This document shows, in pieces, positions 49,925 through 59,841 of a stretch of 64,000 nucleotides of DNA. The stretch spans positions 16,776,551 to 16,840,550 of the forward strand of contig CM033106.1 of the NCBI GenBank assembly GCA_019321725.1, given 5' to 3'. Source of the DNA: Paulownia fortunei. Lineage: Eukaryota; Streptophyta; Magnoliopsida; Lamiales; Paulowniaceae. The position numbers and the translations under genes are program-made. The notes under the pieces were generated by a model, which made no database searches, was not told the DNA's origin, and was given only the letters and a program-made list of their open reading frames with translations. Each line of letters begins with the position of its first letter. Position 1 is the stretch's first letter.

Positions 49925-51436
49925 ATGATTTGCAAAAAATGAATATAGAGATTTTACAGACAGGAGTAATAGAGGCAAAGTTGGCAGCCCTGACGCTTCA
50001 ACCTACGCTAATTGATAGGATCAAACAGGGACAACGAGATGATGAATATCTCATCAATATGAGAAAATATGTTGCGCAGGGAAGTCTACTTGAATTTAAG
50101 ATGACTCAAGATGATATTTTACAATTTAGAGGGCGGTTTTGTGTGCAAATATTGATAACATTCGGGAAGACATTTTAAAAGAGGCACATTCAACCCCTTA
50201 TTCAGTACATCCAGGGGCTACTAAGATGTATAGAGACTTGAAATCGCATTATTGGTGGCCGGGTATGAAAAAGAACATCGCCCAGCATGTGGAGCAATGT
50301 TAACATGTCAGCAAATAAAGGCCGAACATCAAAGACCCGCAGGGACTTTACAACCTCTACTTATTCCAGAATGGAAATGGGAAAGGATCACCATGGATTT
50401 CGTAACTGGTTTGCCAAAGACTACTAAGAGTCATGATGCTATTTAGGTTATCGTCGATAGATTGACCAAGTCTGCTCATTTTCTTCCCATATGTTCTACC
50501 TATTCCATGGATCGCTATGCCCAATTATACATTCAGGAGATTGTCAGACTTCATGGTGTGCCATTGTCTATTGTTTCTGATAGAGATTCAAGATTTTTGT
50601 CTACTTTTTGGAGGAGTTTACACAAAGCTTTGGGAACACAATTATCATTTAGTACAACATATCATCCTCAGACGGATGGGCAATCTGAACGAACAATACA
50701 GACATTGGAGGATATGCTCAGAGCCTGTGTATTAGACTTCCAAGGTCAGTGGAGTAAATTCCTACCTTTGGTGGAGTTTTCGTACAACAACAGCTATCAG
50801 ACTAGCATTAGAATGGCTCCCTATGAAGCATTGTATGGCAGAAAATGTAGGTCTCCAATACACTGGGATGAAGTTGGTGAGAAGAAACTTTTAGGCCCAG
50901 ATATGATTCGAGAGATGACAGAAGCCGTGTTACAGATTCGACAAAGAATGCAAACTGCCCAAAATCGACAGAAAAGTTATGCAGATCAACGAAGAAGGGC
51001 ATTGGAGTTTGCGATAGGAGATCAGGTGTTTTTGAAAGTAGCACCAATGAAGGGCATCATGCGGTTTGGGAAGAAAGGAAAATTGAGTCCCAGATACATT
51101 GGTCCATTCTCGATGATTGAAAGAATTGGTGATGTTTCTTACAGACTAGATCTGCCAACATCTATGTCCCAAATACACAATGTATTTCATGTGTCTATGC
51201 TGAGGAAATATATTGCTAATCCTTCTCACATTCTGAAGAATGAACTAGTGGAATTAAAGGCAGATTTTAGCTACGAAGAAAAGCCTGTACAGATTTTATT
51301 ACGAGAAGTGAAGCAGCTAAGAAATAAATAGATTCCATTGGTTAAAGTGTTATGGAGAAACCAATTAGTAGAAGAGGCCACTTGGGAAAGGGAGGATGAA
51401 ATGAGAACTAAGTATCCTGAACTTTTCGGTAAGTGA
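49925..51436 (+). pseudogene. Element E integrase with chromodomain-like tail
   Basis: The HHCC zinc region spans a frameshift near 50145: HPGATKMYRDLKSHYWWPGM is in a second frame, followed by a frame break near 50300 within the CxxC region. The core runs from 50360 (WERITMDFVTGLPK, with an in-frame TAG at 50445) through SIVSDRDSRFLSTFW, TTYHPQTDGQSERT and a long open frame 50462-51331 carrying the GPFSMIERIGDVSYRLDLP module and NVFHVSMLRKYI. After a TAG at 51329-51331 the frame continues to 51436 with VKVLWRNQLVEEATWERE, resembling the chromodomain-type tail of Tekay/Del elements, which directs integration to heterochromatin in the known family. The copy is dead but young. Confidence 0.9.
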
Positions 51437-51458
51437 AATTTCGGGGACGAAATTTTTA

Positions 51459-51472
51459 TAAGGAGGGGAGGA
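51459..51472 (+). other. Polypurine tract, element E
   Basis: TAAGGAGGGGAGGA directly before the 3' LTR start TGTGATACC at 51473; primes plus-strand DNA synthesis in LTR retrotransposons. Confidence 0.85.
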
Positions 51473-53307
51473 TGTGATACCCGAGCCTCTTACTACTCAC
51501 ATGGCCAAATATGATTCATGCATTACATGTTAATTTTATATTCTATTTGCATTTCTATTGACATTGCATAATTTATTTCATTTTATACGACATTCTTGAA
51601 TATTAAACTTAATTCTGAAGCTCTTGCACGATATTAGTTATTGAATTTCTTAATCTAAGTAGTTGATTTTATATTGAAATAAGAAGAAAATGAGGTGGAT
51701 CAATATTAGATATAGATGGGATATATAGGTTATAATTTTAGAAGTGTTAAAAGTGTTACTAGTAACCTTATACGGTTTAATTTGATTTGATCAAGTTATT
51801 TCAAAAGTATATATTTGTAAATTAGCATACTTGGGATATTGGACATGATATAATATGATTTAAGTGTCATATTACAAGGCCCTTATGTGCATATATTTTT
51901 AGAAATGCAAACTAGATAATTCTTTAAGAATCGGATGCGAATCGATTTGGAGATCTAATGAACGGACATAGAAATTACCTATGGGAATGAATGGTGATTA
52001 AGATAGGTTGCAACCAAATAAAAATAGATGAGACACACAAGATTAGGGCTGCAAGATAAGGGAGAAAATCAGATTTGCCATTTACTTGCCACCTCATGCT
52101 TTCTTATTAAGCTTAAGCTAACATCTCAAGCTAACACCTCAAACCCTTCACCCTTAAGCAACGACCAGACCCTCCTTTCAGCCATTTTCATCTTCCAAAC
52201 ACACACCTTAAGGTCTCCAAGTGATCCAATTTGATTCCAAGTTGAAATAAAAGCAAGAAAAGCAAAGAAGAAGTGATTACCATCAAGTTAGCCTCAAAAT
52301 CTGCATAGGTAACACTTATCTACGGTTTTGCCTTTGGTTTTCAGATTATTATGAATGGTTTTATGGTTTATTAAGCTTTCAATATCTCTTATAAAAGTGT
52401 TAGGAATTTTTTAGTTAGACTTTGGTGCACAAAGAAAGGGTTTTTGATCACAAACACTTAATAGGAAATACTTGTGGCAGAAACTGTCATATTACTGTTT
52501 TCTTGTGTTTTAGGCTTCAAAAGTGTATGGTATGTTGAATAAAACCAATAATTATTACCATTTACATGACCATATATGAGTTAAGAGTATTGGAATGAAG
52601 TTTTATCAGTTGGAAATTGAAATAGAGAATGATATTGGAGAAACACTCAAACTGCCAAAATAGCAAAATCGATTTTGGTGTGCTGTGAAGGAAACTGAAT
52701 TAAGGGATCTAAATCCATTATTTTTGGTAATAATATGACCTGGTTGTCTCCTTATATATTTTATCTAAGTATGGTGAAAATGTTGGAGTGATTGAATATA
52801 CTTAAGGGTGCCAAAACCATCAATGTCATGAAGTGTGCAAAACTATCACGGTAGGAAACAATCTGTTTCAGTATGTCGTGAAGAGAGCTGAACTTGGGAA
52901 TCTATATCCGTGATTTTTAGCAATTCTATGATGTGGTTACATTTATATACATGTTATATAAGTGTGGTAAAAATTTGGGAGTGATTGGATATGCTCAGGG
53001 ATGTTAAAATTATCAAGCAACTAAACTTGACAGCAAGAAAATATAAAAATGTGAATCTGCCACATTTGATCACTTAGCATGTTTCAACCTTGATATGTTG
53101 CTATTGAGTGTTAACAATTAGGTACATGCTATTACAGTTATAATAATTCAATTACATGATGTTTGCATGCATTTAAGATGAGAAATTGAGGTATTTGAGG
53201 GGCTATATTGGGTTCTAGTTTGTGAAAGCTTGATTGTTAGCTTATAGCTTGGTGTTTAAGTCTAGTATGAGATTTTGTGCTTTCAACTTGCCAAATTGGG
53301 AATGGTG
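51473..53307 (+). mobile_element. Family-G element E, 3' LTR, truncated
   Basis: Matches the first 1.8 kb of the 5' LTR almost base for base, then stops at AATTGGGAATGGTG (53307), where the 5' LTR would continue CTTGATGTTGGG. The last third of the LTR, including TATA box and RY cluster, is lost, as is the right target duplication. It joins antisense gag of a different element. Confidence 0.92.
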
Positions 53308-53678
53308 TGCTACATTCTAGCATCCTTCTTCAACAAGAAAATTGCACAGAGTACCTTCTCAGCATCATCAATTCGCATGTAGTTAAAGATAGTGTCCAAA
53401 GATTTCACCCATTCCTCTGCAACCATGGGATCAGACCCACCATTAAAATCAACCGGTTCCATCTTTCTAAACTTCTCATATACAGCCTGTGAAGGATCCT
53501 GTCGAGCTTGTGGTGGAGGAAGGCGCTAATTCTGTTCTTGGGTTCTTTGTTGCATATCTAGCAATTGTTGTATCTGTTCACCATGCATTCTAGTTTGTTG
53601 TTGAATGAGATCAGTCAAATTATCTACCACACTATGATTACCCTCATGATCATCCATTGTCTTCCTTTTTGGTGCCAT
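53308..53678 (-). pseudogene. Chromovirus-type gag fragment (antisense)
   Basis: On the minus strand gag starts at 53678 ([14 protein letters not shown]), continues through a Gln-rich coiled segment, a TAG near 53527, then [33 protein letters not shown] and [18 protein letters not shown], and breaks off at 53308. The FNGGSDP...AEEW signature is the N-terminal capsid region of chromovirus gags. Everything downstream (rest of gag, pol, 3' LTR) is missing. Confidence 0.82.
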
Positions 53679-53862
53679 GACCTGATATGCATTACCCAGT
53701 CTCATTCCATTCATTAGCCAATAATAAATGCATAATCATGACAATAACATGGAATGAAATATAATCAAATAAACATAAAAGCAAATAAACATGTAGTTGA
53801 CCAAGTTTCCCAGCCAGGATGTGTTCATATGCCTTCTTCTGTCTACAGGAACGACTAAACCT

Positions 53863-53925
53863 CCACTCTGATACCACAAACTGTAACACCCCTTAACCTA
53901 ACTGCAGAGCCTAAACAAACTGATA
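53863..53925 (-). mobile_element. PBS and 3' end of a 5' LTR for the antisense chromovirus fragment
   Basis: The minus strand shows an LTR end (53925-53882, ending GGGGTGTTACA) followed by TGGTATCAGAGTGG (53876-53863), a tRNA-Met PBS. The 44-bp LTR end closely matches the end of the solo LTR at 16315-18605, linking the two as one family. The remaining LTR is absent. Confidence 0.75.
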
Positions 53926-56341
53926 CAGGTTTTAGTACTGGATGTTCTAATATAGTTATCTTATTCAGTGTCTTATGTTAAACATGGATTTTACTCTTTT
54001 GGTGCTGTCATGCTTTTCTGCTGAAAGGCATCAGTGGGTTCTAATTGTGTTTGTAACCATACACTGGACAGTATTGCGAAAACCAGGAATGGGAAAAACA
54101 AAAGAATTTAACCCTTTAGCTGATTCTTTGATTTTGGGCTGTGGATGGAAGAGATGATCTAAATTGCACATTATTATGAGCATTGATATTTAGTAGGGAA
54201 AGCTTGATGCTTTGACTGCCCTTTTGCCCCAGTTTAAAATTCATGACCATGACTATGCTTTAATGATTTTCTTCCATTGGTTTTGATAATTTTGAATCCC
54301 ACTAGTTTCATTGAGATATTATCCTATATCTGATACTTTGTTGGATGTTTCCTAAACTGTATCTGAACCTCTTACATGTCAAATTCCATCACGGACATCT
54401 TCTGATCTTCGTTGGAACACAAAGATGCTTTAATATATTCAGAGTTTGTCATTTCTAGATTGATTCCATTCCATTGACAGTAGATTCTGATATATTTTCT
54501 CCTTTTGTTTGTTCTACATTCAGATATCATTGTTTCTCTTCTTGTTTCCAAATGTTAGCAATCTTAACTGTCATGCCAATTATTTACCTTGTTATCTTTT
54601 GATCAAACTATGTTCTTGCTCTATATATAGTTGCACGTTGCTCTGATGTGATCGGAAATTTACTCATACAGCGAACTAGCATGGAAATTTCATTTTGTAG
54701 TACTTATCAAATGCACTGGTAATGTTACTCTGTGTCGTGTGGATACCGTCAGAGGGATGACGCTTGGATTCCTACGGCGAACTAAATTTTTGACTAAAGC
54801 CCATGATTTGAATCGTTTAATTATCTTCAATAGAAGTTGTGTATTATAGGTATATACATGAATTATTGCATGTTTAAAATTTTAAATTTTTATTTCGCTT
54901 TATCCCATAATTTTGCATACCCGACACAGATAACATGCAACAAGATAAAAAATAAAGCCTAAATCACCCTCAACAACACTCACAAAAAATCATTGGACAA
55001 ATGGTGGTAAGCAACAGAAAATTCGAAAGAATCTCCTAAGGTTGATTGAGGAGAAAACAGAAGCACCTCCCTAAAAAGGTAGAGGGCCCAATAGGCAACT
55101 TCATAGGGAAAATAGTGATACTGCATTTCTTCCTTACAAAGGTCAACTTCATGAAGAAAATGGACTCAATCTTAATCTTAACTTTTAAGGCAGCAACAAG
55201 AGTCGGCAAAGATAAGATCTTGCACTACATCAACTCTCAAAATATTCCTAATGAAGTTAAAAAGGCAGAAGATGCTGATAACAATATGAATACTTTTGAG
55301 GGTTTAAATCTCTTCATGTCCCCTCATGAAGCTATTTGTAGTAGGCGAACAAAATAAAAGAATGACATTTGTACATCAAAGGAAAATAAGTTAAGGCAGT
55401 AGATGAGAAGACTATAGTAGTTATAGCCTATAGTTTGATTTGTAAATTTACAAAGTTGTTATCTTGTAAAATTATATGATTGAATGAATTAAACACTATT
55501 AAAATTCTTGATCATAGATTTGTAGTCATGAAATTATTTATTGTTATTCCCAAGAGTTGTGTCGTCATCAAAAAGGGAAAATTATTAAGATCAACTTATA
55601 CAGATTTTGACGATGTTCGAGTTAATCTAGGATACACCCCCATAACCCTTGAAATATTTTTTGCTTATGCCAAACCCTTGTCAAGGCTACAGTACTTAGG
55701 CAATGCTCGAAGAAGAAGACTTAGCCTACTAATAGAAAAACGTGAGGAAGTCAAGTAGGATTTGAAGTTACTAACAGACAAACAAAGTTGTAGCATCCAA
55801 TGAACTGAATGAAGAATAACAAGATTCTGCGATGTTGCTGAGTCCAAGACCAGAGCAGTGCACTTAGCAAGGCTAAGGGGTCAAAGCAGAATTAGGACAT
55901 GTGTACGTTCAAAGGATTAAGTTTTATCATAATCCTTGTACTGTTAAATCACTGCAATTCAAAGCAATAGATATAAACACATAAATGAGGCAATAGGACT
56001 AAAGGACAACATACTGCAAATAGTGACTACACAAATAGTGTGACAGAACATTTGCACCAATGATACGAGAAAAGTATGTGCAACAGGCAAAAAGGAAAAT
56101 GCCTATAAAAGAGAAGCTAAAGTCAAAAGATAGAGGCTCTTAAACCTTCTAAGAAAAATATCTATTTAATTCAGTTTTTTTGAGCGAAATACACTAAGAG
56201 GTGTAGAAAGCAGTCTATGAGAGGAGCACTGAACAAACCTTCATATGTAGATCTTTATGCTTAGTGATACACTTGGTACATAATAAAAGAGTTGTTGTGG
56301 GTGAAATTTGACCTATATGGGAGAAGTTCTCAACTCAGACT
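53926..56341. other. Unassigned non-LTR sequence with several short open frames
   Basis: I recognise no retroelement LTR or host protein here. Plus-strand frames of 103 codons (55046-55357, Lys-rich, with FHFFLTK-like and ATRVGKDKILHYINSQNIP) and 92 codons (55480-55758, ending LGNARRRRLSLLIEKREEVK) are the longest but match no family I know. GC content around 54000-54800 is a little higher than in the LTRs. It could be PUS7 intron sequence, a decayed gene or an unknown repeat. A minus-strand search by eye for the missing PUS7 exons found none. Confidence 0.3.
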
Positions 56342-57259
56342 TGTTACAATTGTGCTCGATGAGCTAATTAGTGATAATCTTTTATACTCTTGTAAAAAAA
56401 TAATCTTATTCATGATGTTTATCCTTAAAAGGCATTTATTTATCTATAATTTTCTTTTCAATTAGATAAAGTCCCTATATCATAAATAGCTATGGGGCAT
56501 GGCTACACATATATTGGCGATCATGGAACATACCTCTGTAGCTTTGATCTTAAACTTGTTCTGAGTTGGGGGTTCACTGATATGGGACAACGATAAGCCT
56601 GATAGGCTCACACACATGATGCATACTTAAAAGGAGGATGTCTCATTGCATGAGAAGTTTTTAGTTACAATAGTGTATTAACTAGTCCGTAGACTTGAGG
56701 CATCACAACGGCCTTATGCATGACATCATGAACTTTGATTTATTTCCCAATTGCATGACAATTATAAGGGATTTATGTTGGTGTATGATCTTCATGTATA
56801 GAGGTCAATGAGTGGCCAACAAAGGATCCATCACCTATTTGGTTGAATAGGTGAATCTCCTATGTTTTCATAGTCCTTGATCCCAAAGACCTTGGCTAAG
56901 GTATGATGAATATTAGATGTGGTGTTTTCCAATAATTCATCAAAGGATCAATATGACATGAAATGGAATCATAGTTATTAAGACATAATAGGGTTTCGAC
57001 TAATAATCGATGCCCTAGACTTAATATAAGATTAGTTGACGGAAAGACTGTATTTGCATGGTACTCGTGATGGAAATGGTTCACTTGTTATTCACCTACG
57101 ACTAGGTAGTTAAGATGCACAACTAGGTGTTCCCCTTGACTTGTGACGTTCTTAGAATTAAGGAGTTAATTTCAAAAGAATTAATTAATGGGATTAATTA
57201 ATCAGAATACTAATTTATTCATAAATTGCAAGCCCACAACAAGCTTAGTTGTGAAAATA
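56342..57259 (+). mobile_element. Copia LTR, left part (split by copia element C)
   Basis: Starts TGTTACAATTGTGCTCG and follows the LTR A family: CTCTTGTAAAAAAATAATCTT (56388), the GACTTGAGGCATCAC block (56691), GGGTTTCGACTAATAATCG (56990), TTAGTTGTGAA (57245). It is interrupted at about 57256 by copia element C and resumes at 62971 with CCTAATGGGTCACACAC, exactly the continuation expected from the sequence at 24770. Confidence 0.72.
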
Positions 57260-57448
57260 TATTAACATGGAAAAGAAAATGAAGGAAATAACTTTTTTTG
57301 TATATTACTCTCTTGATTGAATGATTTACATAGTTTCTTACTTATAGGAGAATACAAAGAACAAAAATAGGAAATAATATCTACACCAACTAACAAATTG
57401 ATTATTTCCTTTCCTGACTAATTCTATATTTAAATACAAATAAAATAG
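57260..57448 (-). mobile_element. Copia element C, 3' LTR (5' end missing)
   Basis: Similar to 62738-62925 (shared TTGAATGATTTACA, TAGGAGAATACAAA, AATATCTACAC). The 57 bp nearest the PPT in the other LTR have no counterpart here; RNase H coding sequence adjoins almost directly. Confidence 0.7.
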
Positions 57449-58299
57449 TTATAAATCAAACTGCTTTGAAAATATCTTGTGTTGCTAGCTTGCTAACCAA
57501 ACTGTCAAACTGCTTCTTGTGTAGTCTTTTTATAAGTAAATCAGTAATTTGCTGGGTAGTTGGAATATATGGCATACAAATCAGTCCATTATCAAACTTT
57601 TCTTTAATAAAGTGTTTATCTACCTCCACATGCTTTGTTCTGTCATGGACAATAGGGTTTTGAGTAATTGAGATGGTTGCTTCATTGTCACAACATACTT
57701 TCATAAGGGAGGAGTCTAAATCTTCAACTCTTCTAATAGCTTTTTAACCCACATTACTTCACAAATCCCATGAGCAATCTATCTAAACTCAGCTTTAGCA
57801 CTACTCCTAGCTACCATATTTTTATCTTTGCTTAGTCAAGTAACAAGAGTACCTCCAACAAAGGTATAATAGCTAGAATTTAATCTTCTATCAGTTATAC
57901 TTCTAGCCCACTCAGTATAAGTATAGACTTCAACTTTTATATGGCCATAATTTCTTAACAATAGACCTCTTCCTGGAGTCTCTTTCAAGTACCTCAAGTA
58001 TTCTGGTTTCGGGGAATGCATGAATTGGCTCACCATGCTTACTGCAAAGGCTATAACTAGAAGTGTATATGAAAAATAGATTAGTCTTCCTACAAGTCTT
58101 TGGTACAGCTCCTTGTTCACTACATCTTCAGCTTTAGCATATTGTAGCTTTAGACTTGGTTCAATCGGAGTTTCAACAACTACTTTGCAACCAAGTAGCC
58201 TTGTTTCACCAAGCAAATCAAGAACACATTTGCATTGATTAACAAATATGCCTTCTTGGGCCTAACAAACTCTATTCCAAGGAAATATTTTAGCATGCC
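57449..58299 (-). pseudogene. Copia element C, RT C-terminus and RNase H
   Basis: Minus strand, high to low: GMLKYFLGIEFVRPKKAYL (58299-58240) directly abutting the nested LTR, then VNKELYQRLVGRLIYFSYT, VSMVSQFMHSPKPEYLRYLK, VEVYTYTEWARSITDRR (degraded RNase H start; the usual TDADWAG motif is altered), and VCCDNEATISITQNPIVHDR, TKHVEVDKHFIKEKF to the end at 57456. Frame breaks between these blocks. This is the 3' part of the gene at 59842-62724. Confidence 0.85.
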
Positions 58300-59841
58300 T
58301 GATAAATGCATATTTTAACATATTTTTGTATCAAATCCTTTATACTTTTCTTGCTTTATTTTTATTAATATTATTATTTTATTAATATTTTGTGTTAGGG
58401 AATCAATGAATATTAAAATATCAAAAGAAACATGTTTATAGACTCATGAAGTTTTTATATTTTAGGTATAACTCCATGATCAAAAGCTCTATGGACATGA
58501 ATCTTACTTTATTTGAAAGCCAAGAGATAGAAATACAATTTTTCTATTAGAAGCTCACCCTAATTTAGTCTTGATAATAACAGAAAATTCGTCCAAGTGG
58601 TTGCACAAAATGGATCACCAAAAATTCGAATTAGAGTTCAACCCAGTATTAACTTATTTTACTAATTAGGTCATATCTCTTAAGCCCAAATAGATTTTGG
58701 GCTGCAATTTGGCTATGTTATACAAAAGAGTAAATAAACAAGTTTGCAGAAGACAGGATTGTGAAAAAATATGTTAAAATGATAAAACCATATGTTGCAA
58801 TGTGTTGTTGTTGTTAAAGGACGACTCTTGGACATAATTTTATAATTTGACCATATCTCCTTCATCCGTCAGCCAAATTTGGCAAAAGATATATGAAAAT
58901 ATATCAGCACCAAAAGATCAACAATTCTTGTTCTTTACTCATCATCAAAATCTAGTTGTATCTGACTTAAAAATATAATTCAATTGGGTAGGTGAGATTT
59001 TTGAGGACTTGGTGTGACAACTTACCAACTCTTGGAAACAAGCCTACCACTTGATTAACTCCTCAATTATTTGTTTGGCCTCTAGCATACTCCAAGTACT
59101 ATAAAAAGGCTATGTATTAAGCTTGTAAGAGGGAGGGGGGTAGAGGGTTTCTTTAGGCTAAGTTTTCTAGTATGTATGTTTTCTAGTAATGTTAGTTTTC
59201 TAGGAGTAATAGAAATACATTCTCTAGTTTCTCTTCTATTTTTAGTCTTTCCTACTTTTATTATGTCTTTCTAAATTTTATTTTGAGTTTTGATCTAAAT
59301 CCTACTTGTTTTGTGGTGATTTTTGATTTATGTATCTCCAATGGCACAACAAATACTTGGGTTCATTTAGCTTATTGTATAGTTCTACCCCAGCGACCGC
59401 TAATGTAAAACCTTGATTTGTTGTTGACAAAGGTGTGCATAAATGCTCGATCCCATAAATAAGTGTTGATGTTAAGAGATAGTTTGCAAATAGTAAGATA
59501 ATATCATGATTACCTTATTACATGAGCAAATTGATAATACCTTCCCATTGGAACCTTCATTATGTACGGATTCCAATGGTGGCAATTAAGAGAGGTAAAA
59601 AGAATAAATAACTATTTATCTATCCAAAACTCAAGAGTGGATCCCTAATCCTCAATACGTTTATTACTTTAGTTACAATACACATTAATTTTTTATATAT
59701 TTTGAATCACATAAATCCTATTTTTTAGAATTTTAATCCTGAATTCTTCAAGAAACTTTCATGTGGATCAATTTCGAACTCACGAGAATTTTTTTACTTA
59801 ATACAAACTGCACTTGGGTTTGCAACCTTAAAGTTGTAGCA
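58300..59841 (+). mobile_element. Athila/Tat-like solo LTR with perfect TSD
   Basis: Begins TGATAAATGC, ends AAGTTGTAGCA, 1542 bp, flanked by ATGCC on both sides (58295-58299 and 59842-59846), a perfect 5-bp duplication. It aligns in opposite orientation with the LTRs at 13159-14577 and 19799-21164 (for example GGTCATATCTCTTAAGCC at 58670, a C-poor G-run AGGGGGG near 59135). It sits inside the copia RT between DFEIKDLG and MLKYFLG, whose reading frame is restored when the insert and one ATGCC are removed. Confidence 0.92.

Noticed and set aside
55046..55357. 103-codon frame considered as a host gene or gag
   Set aside because: No motif, no zinc knuckle, no consistent splice sites; left as unassigned.
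53926..56341. Candidate location of missing PUS7 N-terminal exons
   Set aside because: No minus-strand stretch resembling TruD N-terminal motifs or an exon ending in the needed phase was found by eye, though short exons could be missed.
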